Part shown: one piece after another, positions 24,488 to 33,693 of the stretch | How the letters are laid out: the number at the start of each line of letters is the position of its first letter | Numbering within the stretch: position 1 is the first letter of the stretch | Origin: TMED109 sp002684605 | Lineage (GTDB): Bacteria; Pseudomonadota; Alphaproteobacteria; TMED109 | NCBI GenBank assembly: GCA_913046335.1 | Contig: CAJWSU010000002.1 | Coordinates: 124,001 to 188,000 of the forward strand | Direction: 5' to 3' | DNA length: 64,000 nucleotides | Translations under genes and position numbers: made by a program | The notes under the pieces: model-generated | Database searches by the model: none | What the model saw: the letters and a program-made list of their open reading frames with translations, nothing else | What the model was told of the DNA's origin: nothing

Positions 24488-26302
24488 ATGAAATTATCAT
24501 TTCCACCTCAAGAGTTAGATGTAGAAAAAAGAGAAGATGGAACTTTAATTTTAAGGTCTCCAATAAAACTTGAAGAATGCGAAATTAATGTTGGTAATAA
24601 ATTTAAAAAAACTTGTGAACAAGTCCCTGAAAATATTTGGTTAGCGGAAAGGGAAAATGGAGAATGGACCAAATTATCTTATAAAAAAGCTTTAAAAAAT
24701 ATAAACAGCATCTCCCAATATATAATTGATAATGGTTTAAATCAAAAAAAACCTATTATGATTTTATCTGGAAATAGTATAAATCATGGATTGTTAAATG
24801 TAGCTGGTCTATTTTGTGGGGTTCCAGTTGCTCCCATATCTGTTGCCTATTCTTTAATGAGTAGTGATTATGCAAAATTAAAACATTGTTTTGAATTAGT
24901 TGATCCAGGTTTAATTTTTGTAGAAGATGGAATAATGTTTGAAAAGGCTCTCGAAAACCTTCCTTTAGATAATATTAAAGTAATTTGTACAAAAAACCCT
25001 GTTTTAAAATATAATATGGAATTATTTAAAAATTTATTATGTATAGTTCCTAATAATGAAATTGAAAAAACTTATAATGCAGTTACTCCAAGCTATATTG
25101 CAAAATATTTATTTACTTCTGGTTCTACGGGAATGCCAAAGGGAGTAATTAATACGCAAAAAATGCTTTGTGTTAATATGCAGCAGGGGCATCAAGTAAG
25201 ACCTCAAGAGTTTGGAGAAAGTATAATTGTAGATTGGCTTCCATGGAATCATACCATGGGAGGAAACCTCTCATTAAATGGAATATTTTGGAATGGAGGG
25301 ACTATGTATATAGATAATGGAAAACCTATTCCTTCATTATTTTTAAATACAATTAAAAACCTTAAAGAAATTTCTCCAACTTCATATGGATCAGTTCCTG
25401 CTGGTTTAGCTATGTTGTTAGAGGCTTTGAAATCAGACAAAGATCTATGTAAATCATTTTTTAAAAACTTAAGTTATATATCTTATGGTGGAGCATCTCT
25501 GCCTCCCGAAATTTGGTATGGAATAAGAGATTTAGCAAAAAACACTACAGGAAATGATATAGATCTTGTTAGTGGATGGGGTGCTACTGAAACTGCGCCT
25601 TTATCAACATCAACATATTTTAAATTAGATAAACCAGGCAATATAGGTTTACCAGTTCCTGGAATAGAAATAAAAATGATTCCTGTAGGAAATAAAATGG
25701 AGTTAAGAGTAAAAGGCCCTAATGTGACTCCAGGATACTTAAAGAGGGATGATTTAACTAAAAAAGCATTTGATGAAGAAGGTTTTTACATAATTGGAGA
25801 TGCGGGAAGGTTAGTAGATGCCAATGATCCTAGTAGAGGTATAGATTTTGATGGAAGAGTAGTTGAAAACTTTAAAATGCTTACGGGAACTTGGGTAGAT
25901 GTAGGGAGTCTTCGATTAGCAGTTGTTAATTCATGTGCTCCATTAATGCAAGACGGTTTGGTAACTGGTCATGATAAAAATTATCTAGGGTTTCTTGCTT
26001 GGCCTAATATAGAGGCCTGTAAAAATTTCTTAGGTCAAGAATTAGAAGTTAAAGAAATTATCAATCATCCTCTATTGAGAGAAGAAATTAAAAGAAATAT
26101 AGTTATACATAATAAAAATTTCCCAGGGTCCAGTACAAAAATTAAAAAACTTATTCTTATGCATATTCCTCCATCATTTGATAATAATGAAATAACAGAT
26201 AAAGGCTATGTTAATCAGTCTTCTGCTTTAGCATCTAGAGCAGATTTAGTTAATAAATTGTATGATAACTTAAATAATAGTGAAGAGGTTATAGTAATTT
26301 AA
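24488..26302 (+). CDS. feruloyl-CoA synthase-like AMP-binding ligase
   Basis: A 604-residue ANL ligase whose length and N-terminus (FPPQELDVEKREDGTLILRSP) match the feruloyl-CoA synthase subfamily better than FadD-type enzymes. The A3 motif FTSGSTGMPKGV is at 209-220, WLPWNHTMGGN follows, and GWGATETAP and IGDAGRL are the later motifs. It would activate an aromatic or other carboxylic acid with ATP and CoA. The stop abuts the livF stop with no gap on the opposite strand. The neighbouring LIV transporter could supply the acid, but that is inference. Confidence 0.82.
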   Translation: MKLSFPPQELDVEKREDGTLILRSPIKLEECEINVGNKFKKTCEQVPENIWLAERENGEWTKLSYKKALKNINSISQYIIDNGLNQKKPIMILSGNSINHGLLNVAGLFCGVPVAPISVAYSLMSSDYAKLKHCFELVDPGLIFVEDGIMFEKALENLPLDNIKVICTKNPVLKYNMELFKNLLCIVPNNEIEKTYNAVTPSYIAKYLFTSGSTGMPKGVINTQKMLCVNMQQGHQVRPQEFGESIIVDWLPWNHTMGGNLSLNGIFWNGGTMYIDNGKPIPSLFLNTIKNLKEISPTSYGSVPAGLAMLLEALKSDKDLCKSFFKNLSYISYGGASLPPEIWYGIRDLAKNTTGNDIDLVSGWGATETAPLSTSTYFKLDKPGNIGLPVPGIEIKMIPVGNKMELRVKGPNVTPGYLKRDDLTKKAFDEEGFYIIGDAGRLVDANDPSRGIDFDGRVVENFKMLTGTWVDVGSLRLAVVNSCAPLMQDGLVTGHDKNYLGFLAWPNIEACKNFLGQELEVKEIINHPLLREEIKRNIVIHNKNFPGSSTKIKKLILMHIPPSFDNNEITDKGYVNQSSALASRADLVNKLYDNLNNSEEVIVI

Positions 26303-26998
26303 CTATACTTCTAACCATTCTTTTCTTATGTCTTTATTTTCTTCTAATTCTTTAGGAGTGCCTTCAAAAACCATTTCTCCATGGCCCATTAGATAAACCC
26401 TTCCAGCTAATCTTAAGGCAATAGTAAGTTTTTGCTCAACTAAAAGTATAGAAATACCTTTGCTTGCAATCTTTTTTAAAAGTTCAGCAACAGTTTCAAC
26501 CATTTGAGGAGATAAGCCTTCTGTAGGTTCATCTATCATCATAAACTCAGGGTTGCCCATTAAACACCTACAAATTGTAAGCATTTGTTGTTCTCCGCCG
26601 GACAATGCTGAAGCATTTACATTAGCTCTTCTTTCTAGGTTTGGAAATAAAGAAAACATTTCTTCAACGGACCAATCTGCTTTAGCTTTTTTGTCTTTTA
26701 CACCTAATAAAAGATTTTCTTTAACAGTTAAAGTTGGAAATACATCTCTATTTTCAGGAACATATCCTATACCTTTTAATGCTATATCATGCGTAGCATT
26801 TCCTACTATTTCATTATCCTTATATAAAATTGATCCTGTTGTTGGAACTAAGCCCATAATTGATTTAACTAAAGTAGATCGGCCTACACCATTTCTTCCA
26901 AGTAGGGCAATTATTTCTCCTCTATTGATAGATAGGTTTACCCCCCTAAGTATGTGAGATTTTCCATAATATGCATGAAGGTCTGTTACTTTTAACAT
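26303..26998 (-). CDS. livF: LIV-type ABC transporter ATP-binding protein (LivF)
   Basis: A 231-residue LivF-type ATPase. The Walker A is LLGRNGVGRSTL (33-43 region): Arg40 stands where the phosphate-binding lysine normally is, encoded by CGA. The remaining motifs are intact: signature LSGGEQQMLTICRCL, Walker B FMMIDEPTEGL and H-loop region LLVEQKLTIAL. It is the last gene of the five-gene operon (binding protein, livH, livM, livG, livF), 3 nt after livG. The substrate is unknown; LIV systems carry branched-chain amino acids, aromatic acids, urea and others. Confidence 0.9.
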   Translation of the reverse strand: MLKVTDLHAYYGKSHILRGVNLSINRGEIIALLGRNGVGRSTLVKSIMGLVPTTGSILYKDNEIVGNATHDIALKGIGYVPENRDVFPTLTVKENLLLGVKDKKAKADWSVEEMFSLFPNLERRANVNASALSGGEQQMLTICRCLMGNPEFMMIDEPTEGLSPQMVETVAELLKKIASKGISILLVEQKLTIALRLAGRVYLMGHGEMVFEGTPKELEENKDIRKEWLEV

Positions 26999-27001
26999 TA
27001 T

Positions 27002-27751
27002 TTAATGATCCTCTGTTCCAAGGTAAGCTTCCTGAACAGCTTTATTCATTCTTATGTTTTCAGGAGTATCTGTTGCAATAATTTGTCCATAAACAAGAAC
27101 TGATATTCTATCCGCTAAGTCAAAAACTACACCCATATCATGTTCAACTACAACTAAGGTTCTATTTTCCGATATTTTTTTTATTAAGTTTACAGCTCTT
27201 TCTGTTTCTGAGTTAGACATACCAGCAGTTGGTTCATCAAGCATAAGTGTATCGGCACCACCTGCAATAGTTATCCCAATTTCAAGAGCTCTTTGATCAG
27301 CATAACTTAAAAGGCCTGCAGGTAGTTGTGCGCAATGCTGTAAGTTGACTTCCTCAAGTATAATATTAGTTTTTTCATTTAACTCTTTGCTTTTATTAAC
27401 AAGTTTTATAATAGAATACTTGAAATCTAAAGACCATAATATTCCACATCTAATATTTTCATATACTGACATTTTAGGAAAAATATTAGTTACTTGGAAA
27501 CTTCTTGCTAAACCTTTTCGATTTATTTGATGAGGTTCTAAGTTATTTATCTTCTCTCCATTTAAAGTAATTTTTCCTGAAGTTAATTTATAATGACCAG
27601 ATATTAAATGGAACAGGGTAGACTTTCCTGCTCCATTTGGTCCAATAATTGCATGTCTTTCATTTTTTTGAATGTCTAAATTGAGATTTTGTATAATTTT
27701 AGCTTCACCAAAAGATTTAGAAACATTACTTAATTTCAAGGAAACACTCAT
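27002..27751 (-). CDS. livG: LIV-type ABC transporter ATP-binding protein (LivG)
   Basis: A 249-residue LivG-type ATPase. Walker A IGPNGAGKSTLFHLI is canonical at about 36-50. The signature region LLSYADQRALEIG is the family's variant of LSYGEQRRLEI, Walker B is TLMLDEPTAGM, and VVEHDMGVVFDLADR contains the H-loop. The C-terminal VQEAYLGTEDH matches the LivG tail. It overlaps livM by 4 nt, so the two are translationally coupled. Confidence 0.92.
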   Translation of the reverse strand: MSVSLKLSNVSKSFGEAKIIQNLNLDIQKNERHAIIGPNGAGKSTLFHLISGHYKLTSGKITLNGEKINNLEPHQINRKGLARSFQVTNIFPKMSVYENIRCGILWSLDFKYSIIKLVNKSKELNEKTNIILEEVNLQHCAQLPAGLLSYADQRALEIGITIAGGADTLMLDEPTAGMSNSETERAVNLIKKISENRTLVVVEHDMGVVFDLADRISVLVYGQIIATDTPENIRMNKAVQEAYLGTEDH

Positions 27752-29013
27752 TTAGATATCTCCGTCTTTACAACAGATATCGCATTATCCCAACTTTCTT
27801 TTGCCATTGGGAATGTTCTTTTAGATAAAAATATACCTAATAAAATTAATGCTATAAATAGCAACCAAGACATTATGCCATTAGCATTAAACACCGTCCA
27901 AAATATTATAACTTCTCCTTCACCTTTAGATATTAGGGAACGAAAATATAACATTTCTATTATTCCTATCAAGCCAATAAGTACTGTAATAATACTTCCT
28001 ATGGCAAATAAATAGGGTTTAATTAAACTAGTTAATAAACTTTTATTTGTTCTAGCTATTGGTCCATGCATAACAATTAATCCGGCTAATCCTCCTGGCG
28101 CAAACATAACAATTGCAGAGAATGTAACTCCAAGATATAGAAGCCAGGCCTCTGTAATATCTGCTAAAGTAGAATCTAAATAAGTAAGTCCTATAGCTCC
28201 TATTATTGGGCCGAGAAAATGTCCAGCTCCTCCAATAAAAGCCATAAATAAAACTGCTCCTGATTGAACTACACTTACGGATTCAAACCCAATATGCTCA
28301 AAGTTAAGAGCATGCAGACTTCCTGCAGCTCCTGCAAACATTGATGACAAAGCAAATGCTTGCCATCTTACTCTTCTAACACTATATCCTATGAATGCTG
28401 CCCGCTCAGGATTGTCTCTAACTGCATTACTCATCCTTCCAAAGGGTGTTTTTGTAATAATATACATTAATGCAACAGTTACTAAGACCCAAAATAATAT
28501 TAAATAATACACTTCTATTTGAGGGCCAAAAGATACTCCAAATGGCTCCGGTCCAACCATTCTATCTGTTTGTATACCGTCCTCTCCATTAAAGAATATA
28601 ACAAATATAAGTGTCATAGCTGTTACCATTTCGCAAAAACCTAATGATATCATGGCGAAAGCAGTACCAGCTCTTCTAGTAGAAACATATCCAACTATAG
28701 AACCAAAAAATAACCCAACAATAGCTCCTATAAAAGGAAATAATACTGTTGGAAAGTAGGGAAGAGTTTCTTCTCCTATACCATTTAATATATGAATGGA
28801 TGCATAACCTGCAAGACCAAAATATATGGCATGGCCAAAGGATAACATGCCTCCTTGCCCTAAAAGCATATTATAGGCCACTGTAAATATAATTAGTACA
28901 CCCATCTTAGATAATAAAGTAAGAGCAAAAGATGAATCAAAGATTAATGGTAATCCTGCCGCTATAGCTGCAATAATAATCCAGGTAGAAAAAGGTTTAA
29001 GTATATTTAGCAT
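27748..29013 (-). CDS. livM: LIV-type ABC transporter permease (LivM)
   Basis: A 421-residue permease with about ten membrane segments. FTVAYNMLLGQGGMLSFGHAIYFGLAGY near 42-69 is the LivM start signature, and NPERAAFIGYSVRRVRWQAFALSSMFAGAAG is the cytoplasmic loop that contacts the ATPases. It is longer than typical LivM (about 320-350) because of a C-terminal extension with two extra hydrophobic segments (about 330-410). It overlaps livH by 1 nt (TAATG). Confidence 0.92.
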   Translation of the reverse strand: MLNILKPFSTWIIIAAIAAGLPLIFDSSFALTLLSKMGVLIIFTVAYNMLLGQGGMLSFGHAIYFGLAGYASIHILNGIGEETLPYFPTVLFPFIGAIVGLFFGSIVGYVSTRRAGTAFAMISLGFCEMVTAMTLIFVIFFNGEDGIQTDRMVGPEPFGVSFGPQIEVYYLILFWVLVTVALMYIITKTPFGRMSNAVRDNPERAAFIGYSVRRVRWQAFALSSMFAGAAGSLHALNFEHIGFESVSVVQSGAVLFMAFIGGAGHFLGPIIGAIGLTYLDSTLADITEAWLLYLGVTFSAIVMFAPGGLAGLIVMHGPIARTNKSLLTSLIKPYLFAIGSIITVLIGLIGIIEMLYFRSLISKGEGEVIIFWTVFNANGIMSWLLFIALILLGIFLSKRTFPMAKESWDNAISVVKTEISK

Positions 29014-29960
29014 TAGACGTCCCTATTTCCAAATAGTCCTCTTGGACGAACTATTAACATTACTACAAGCAATAAATATGGCAAAATTGGTGCTATTTGT
29101 GAAATTGTTAAGCCAGTAAGTATGTGCCATAAGCTTTCTAAATCTACGGCATATCCTAAAGTTTCAATAAGACTATTTATAGATAAATCAAGAGATATAG
29201 CTGTAGTTTGCAGCACACCTATTAATATAGAAGCTACCAAAGCACCTTTGAGAGACCCTAGTCCGCCAACTACTATTACAACAAATACTATTGGACCAAG
29301 AGATAATGCCATTGAAGGCTCTGTTCCTAAAGTGTTTCCAGCTAGCACCCCTGCAAGCCCTGCTAATGCACACCCAAGACCAAACACTGCCATAAATACT
29401 CTTGGTACATTATGTCCTAATGAAGAAACTATTTCTGGATGTGTCAATGCCGCCTGTATTATAAGGCCTGCTCTTGTTTTGGTTAAAACACTAAATAGGG
29501 CTAGGAATATTACTATTGATACAATTAATGTAAAGATAGCATATGCTTGATATCCCATTCCACTCATAGAAAATAATGTAAAGTCTAAAAATTGAGGAAC
29601 ATGATATCCAACAGGTACTTTGCCCCATACCATTTGAACCAATTCTTCAATTATGTAAAATAACCCAAAAGTAAATAAAAGTTCAGCGACATGTCCGAAT
29701 TTGTGAACTCTTCTTAATGCATATTTCTCAACCATAGCACCACAGAAAGCTACAATTAATGGAGCTATAAAAAGTGCGGGTACAAAACCAACGTATTTAC
29801 TTATCTGATAAGCAAAATAGGCACCAAGCATAAAAAATGACGCATGAGCAAAATTTAGAACACCCATCATACCAAAAATTAATGTTAACCCACTTGAAAG
29901 CATAAAAAGTAACATGCCATAAAGCAGACCATTAAATAATGTAAAAATAATTACGTCCAA
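29013..29960 (-). CDS. livH: LIV-type ABC transporter permease (LivH)
   Basis: A 315-residue permease with about eight membrane segments. GMLLFMLSSGLTLIFGMMGVLNFAHASFFMLGAY at the N-terminus is the LivH signature, and VVVGGLGSLKGALVASILIGVLQ lies near the C-terminus. It is the first permease of the operon, 25 nt after the binding-protein gene. Pairing with livM gives a heterodimeric channel in the inner membrane. Confidence 0.92.
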   Translation of the reverse strand: MDVIIFTLFNGLLYGMLLFMLSSGLTLIFGMMGVLNFAHASFFMLGAYFAYQISKYVGFVPALFIAPLIVAFCGAMVEKYALRRVHKFGHVAELLFTFGLFYIIEELVQMVWGKVPVGYHVPQFLDFTLFSMSGMGYQAYAIFTLIVSIVIFLALFSVLTKTRAGLIIQAALTHPEIVSSLGHNVPRVFMAVFGLGCALAGLAGVLAGNTLGTEPSMALSLGPIVFVVIVVGGLGSLKGALVASILIGVLQTTAISLDLSINSLIETLGYAVDLESLWHILTGLTISQIAPILPYLLLVVMLIVRPRGLFGNRDV

Positions 29961-29985
29961 TTTTTTATCCTACTACTTTATTAGA

Positions 29986-31263
29986 TTATTTTTTAGGTCT
30001 CTTCATTTTGCATGTAGTAGGTAAAGTAATATCAGCCATATCTACCCAACCATCAGTAGCATAAGCCATACCATAATCTTCATTATTATAAATGAATGTT
30101 TTTTCCACATCAGTAGAAATATGACTTAGTACCATATCAAAATGCATTTGATGATCTTCTGCTCTCATATGCACTTCTCCATGAGCACCTCTTCCAGTCA
30201 TACCTTCTAATGCCCATCCAACTGCTGTAGGATCTGCAGACCCTGCTTGTTCTACTGCTGCAGCAAACATTTCTATCATAAACCTCTGTCTATCTGCATA
30301 AGGACTTTTATTTGCAAATGTCATGTATTCTTTATCAATTTCTTTTAACCATTCAGGATGAGATGGGTCGTTTTCATGAGATTCTGTTACTTGAACAATA
30401 GGATTAAATGTAGATACTTTTACACCCATAGAGTTCATAGCTGCAGGAATACCTGCATATATAGTATAAAATTTTACTTTAAGCTGAGAATTGGCTGTTG
30501 CTTTTATTAGCCTCGCAGCATCTGGGCCCCAGTTACCAGTTAATACTGTATCTGCGCCACTCGAAGTAATTTTAGAAACATATGGGTTAAAATCTAAAAT
30601 TTTACCAAATGGAACTATTAATTCATCTCCTACTATTTCAATTTGTGGTGCTCTTTCAGCTAATAATTTTCTTGCTGCTGCTTGAAAAGATTGTCCATAT
30701 GCATAATTTTGATTTAAAAGATATACTTTTTTGATACTTGGATCTTTTGTCATTTGAGAAACAAGAGCTGCAACTTTCATATCAACATTTGCATCAAATC
30801 TAAAATGATAAAAATTGCATAATTCATTAGTAAAAGAGGTTGTTACTGCAGAATGATTAAGGAACATAATTTCTTTTCCAGGGTTTCTTTTATTATGCTT
30901 TCCTAATGTTTTAATAATATTTAATGCGTGATTTGAACCAACACCTTGCGTTACATACCTAATATCTTCATCAATTACTTTTCTAAGTTGTTGAATTGTT
31001 TTTTCAGCAACCATAGCATTATCATAAGGAACTATCTCAATATGTTTCCCACCTAAAACTCCACCTGCTTTATTAATTCTTTCAGCAAAGAATTCTAAAC
31101 CTTCTATAAGGTCTAATCCCACTGAAGCTAATGGACCTGACATTGGCTCTATAATAGCTATTTTTATAGTATCTTCTGCTTTAGCAAACGATGCATAAGA
31201 TATTAAAGTAATAGATAGTAATAATATTTTTACAAATTTAGTTAACATTTTGAATTTCCTCAC
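29986..31263 (-). CDS. LIV-type ABC transporter substrate-binding protein
   Basis: A 425-residue periplasmic binding protein (type 1 fold). The signal peptide covers about 1-29 (cleavage near SFAKA-E). The mature start DTIKIAIIEPMSGPLASVGLDLIEG and NKAGGVLGGKHIEIVPYDN are typical of LIV-BP relatives. It is longer than classic LivK (about 370), with extra text such as LGKHNKRNPGKEIMFLNHSAV, a form shared with binding proteins for non-amino-acid ligands such as aromatic acids. It is the first gene of the transporter operon. The ligand is not determinable. Confidence 0.87.
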   Translation of the reverse strand: MRKFKMLTKFVKILLLSITLISYASFAKAEDTIKIAIIEPMSGPLASVGLDLIEGLEFFAERINKAGGVLGGKHIEIVPYDNAMVAEKTIQQLRKVIDEDIRYVTQGVGSNHALNIIKTLGKHNKRNPGKEIMFLNHSAVTTSFTNELCNFYHFRFDANVDMKVAALVSQMTKDPSIKKVYLLNQNYAYGQSFQAAARKLLAERAPQIEIVGDELIVPFGKILDFNPYVSKITSSGADTVLTGNWGPDAARLIKATANSQLKVKFYTIYAGIPAAMNSMGVKVSTFNPIVQVTESHENDPSHPEWLKEIDKEYMTFANKSPYADRQRFMIEMFAAAVEQAGSADPTAVGWALEGMTGRGAHGEVHMRAEDHQMHFDMVLSHISTDVEKTFIYNNEDYGMAYATDGWVDMADITLPTTCKMKRPKK

Positions 31264-31349
31264 CCATAATTGAAAATAACATAGAGGATCATATTACATT
31301 TGCTAAGCCAAATTTCAATATTTTTTATTAATTTTAAGGATATACATAA

Positions 31350-32147
31350 ATGTTAATCAATAATTTATTTTCAGTTAAGGATAAAGTTGTCCTTGTAACG
31401 GGTGGTTCAAGAGGCATAGGGGAAATGCTTGCTTCAGGATATTGTGAGAATGGAGCTAAGGTTTATATATCGGCTAGGTCAAAAGATGTGGTAACTGAAA
31501 CTGCAAAACGCATATCAGATAGCTATGATTCTGAATGTATAGGAATAGAATGCGATATTTCTTCAATAGAGGGTATAAATAGACTATGCGATGAAATAAA
31601 AAATAAAGAAGACCATTTAGATATTTTAGTAAATAATGCAGGAGCAGCTTGGGCATCTCCAATAGAAATTTTTCCTGAAATTGGTTGGGATAAAGTAATG
31701 GATATCTGTGTGAAATCAATGTTTTTCCTGACACAAGGTTTATTGCCTATGCTTAAAAATTCTGCCACTAAAGAGGACCCATCTAGAGTTATTAATATTG
31801 GTTCTATAGATGGAATTAACAATCCTGAATTTAAAAATTTTTCTTATAGTGCAGCAAAATCAGCAGTACATCATATGACAAAGGTTTTAGCAGCAGAGTT
31901 AGTAAAAAAACATATTAATGTAAATGCAATAGCTCCTGGTCCTTTTCCAAGCAAGATGCTTGGTTCAGCTGTAGAATTTAATTATTCAGAATTAGAACAA
32001 AGAAACCCAAGAGGTAGAATAGGGACAGCTGAAGATATAGCCGGTTTAGCAATATTTTTGTCATCCAGAGCTGGTGCTTATACAATAGGCGAAGTTATAA
32101 CTTGTGACGGCGGTTTGGTTGCATCGGCAGGACATGATTTAAGTTAA
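31350..32147 (+). CDS. short-chain dehydrogenase/reductase (SDR)
   Basis: A 265-residue classical SDR. The cofactor motif TGGSRGIG is at about 16-23, NNAGAAWA is near 92-99, and the catalytic Ser/Tyr/Lys set is readable as NIGSIDGI and YSAAK. VNAIAPGPFPS follows the active site. It is likely NADP(H)-dependent, with a ketone/alcohol substrate not deducible from sequence. Its 3' end overlaps the stop region of the convergent GST-like gene by 9 nt. It is divergent from the LIV operon across an 86-nt gap. Confidence 0.9.
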   Translation: MLINNLFSVKDKVVLVTGGSRGIGEMLASGYCENGAKVYISARSKDVVTETAKRISDSYDSECIGIECDISSIEGINRLCDEIKNKEDHLDILVNNAGAAWASPIEIFPEIGWDKVMDICVKSMFFLTQGLLPMLKNSATKEDPSRVINIGSIDGINNPEFKNFSYSAAKSAVHHMTKVLAAELVKKHINVNAIAPGPFPSKMLGSAVEFNYSELEQRNPRGRIGTAEDIAGLAIFLSSRAGAYTIGEVITCDGGLVASAGHDLS

Positions 32148-32957
32148 TTTTTTTTCTATATTTTTAATATATTTATGAGAATCAATTTTAAAGTTAGGGT
32201 GTTTCTTGAGTTTTTTGAAGTGATTTATGGATAGTTTAAAAGATTTTGATCCCATCTCACTAATTATAGAAGTAATTCCTTTTATGGATTTCTTTAAAGG
32301 AATAATTTCTCTATAAAATAGAGAGAACTCACAAAAAAAGCATATGTCTGCTAAGGTAATATTTTTAGAAGTAATAAAACCATATTTTTTATTGTCGCTA
32401 AGGGCATTTTCAATACCCGTCATATATGTAATGTAAGCTTCTTTAGCTTCGTTTCTTATTGTTTTGTTGACTGAATTGTTATTAAGAGAAAGTAAATATT
32501 TTTGGGAAGATCGGGCAAAAATAAGTGAGGTATCAAGAAAGCTGTCTATTCGAGAGCTTTCATATGGGTTTGAACCATATAAAGTATTATTTTTTGTTTT
32601 AAGTCTTGCAACCAATCGCATTATACTATTTGACTCAAAAATACCAATTTTCCCATCTGGACTAAATGCAGCTGGAATTGTTCCATAAGGTTGTAACTCT
32701 AAAAAAGCATCAGTTTTGTAAAGTTTAATAGAAAAGCCTGTTTTTCCAGCAGTTGTTTTGTCAGCAAGTCTCGTTTTATCTTCTTCTGTTAAAGGTCTCG
32801 CATCAAAATCCCAAAGCCAATCTTTTATTTCAGTAGGTTTTGTGCCTCTTAGTTCGATATTTATATCTAAAAATCTAGCAGTAATAGTAGATTTCCAAAT
32901 TCTGGGAGTTGGCAAGTAACAAAATATTCTTAATAATGAATCAGAATTTTTTACCAT
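32139..32957 (-). CDS. glutathione S-transferase-like protein
   Basis: A 272-residue protein with a thioredoxin-like N-terminal domain and a helical C-terminal domain. The residues PYGTIPAAFSPDGKIGIFESNSIMRLVARL match the cis-proline and ES(N)-binding segment of GSTs, and NITLADICFFCEFS matches the C-terminal ITLAD helix. About 30 extra residues (47-75) are inserted between the first strand-helix unit and the cis-proline. The N-terminal site has no obvious catalytic Cys/Ser pair. It starts 7 nt inside the end of the neighbouring SDR gene. Confidence 0.72.
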   Translation of the reverse strand: MVKNSDSLLRIFCYLPTPRIWKSTITARFLDINIELRGTKPTEIKDWLWDFDARPLTEEDKTRLADKTTAGKTGFSIKLYKTDAFLELQPYGTIPAAFSPDGKIGIFESNSIMRLVARLKTKNNTLYGSNPYESSRIDSFLDTSLIFARSSQKYLLSLNNNSVNKTIRNEAKEAYITYMTGIENALSDNKKYGFITSKNITLADICFFCEFSLFYREIIPLKKSIKGITSIISEMGSKSFKLSINHFKKLKKHPNFKIDSHKYIKNIEKKLT

Positions 32958-33676
32958 GCTTCTATATCCGGTCTAACTTCAACGTTAAATGACCATGCTG
33001 ACCTAGCTTGATGTGCTACATGAAAAATTTCTTTAGCTATATCTGCAGGCTTGCAAAAGAAAATATCTTCTTTATCTGCAGCAAATATAGGCCTTGTTCT
33101 TGGGGTATCTATAGCGGCATCAACAAGTATATAAGCAACATGAACCCCCTTAGGTCCCAATTCCCTTGCTAAGGATTGTGCTAAAATTCTCTGAGCTGCT
33201 TTAGTAGGAGCAAAGTATACAAAAGCTGGTTTTCCTCTTAGTGCAGATGTGTTGCCTGTAACAATTATAGAACCAGATTTATTTTCAATCATAGCAGGCG
33301 CTAAAGCTCTAGCAAAATAAAGTAATGATTTAGTATTAACATTAAAATTTCTATCTAACTTATCAGGGTTATCATCTAGAAAGCTTCCTGCTAGACCTCC
33401 ATCTGCAACACCAGCAACAGCATTATGTATAAATATATTTGGATTACCTACTTCTTTAATAACTTTAGAGCATACAACTCTAATTTCCTCCATATTTGAA
33501 ACGTCACATTTATATGCAAAAGAGTTCGGTATTTCTAATTTTAAACTATTGATAAAATCTATATTTCTAGCGAGCATTACAACTTTATATCCACTATATG
33601 AAAATTTTTTAGCGGTCTCTTTGCCGGTTCCAGGACCGACCCCAGCAATTAAGCAAATTTTTTCATTATTTTTCAT
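32951..33676 (-). CDS. atypical SDR-family protein lacking the catalytic tyrosine
   Basis: A 241-residue SDR. The nucleotide motif is AGVGPGTGKE near 8-17 and IHNAVAG is near 85. The active-site text reads YFAPTKAAQ: counting back four residues from the lysine gives Phe where the YxxxK tyrosine should be (codon TTT), with Tyr one position earlier. Relatives with FASAK/FAPAK in this place form a known non-classical SDR group, so this is probably a family trait, not a lesion. It overlaps the GST-like gene by 7 nt. Confidence 0.8.
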   Translation of the reverse strand: MKNNEKICLIAGVGPGTGKETAKKFSYSGYKVVMLARNIDFINSLKLEIPNSFAYKCDVSNMEEIRVVCSKVIKEVGNPNIFIHNAVAGVADGGLAGSFLDDNPDKLDRNFNVNTKSLLYFARALAPAMIENKSGSIIVTGNTSALRGKPAFVYFAPTKAAQRILAQSLARELGPKGVHVAYILVDAAIDTPRTRPIFAADKEDIFFCKPADIAKEIFHVAHQARSAWSFNVEVRPDIEAW

Positions 33677-33693
33677 AGTATCTCTTCCTAAAT

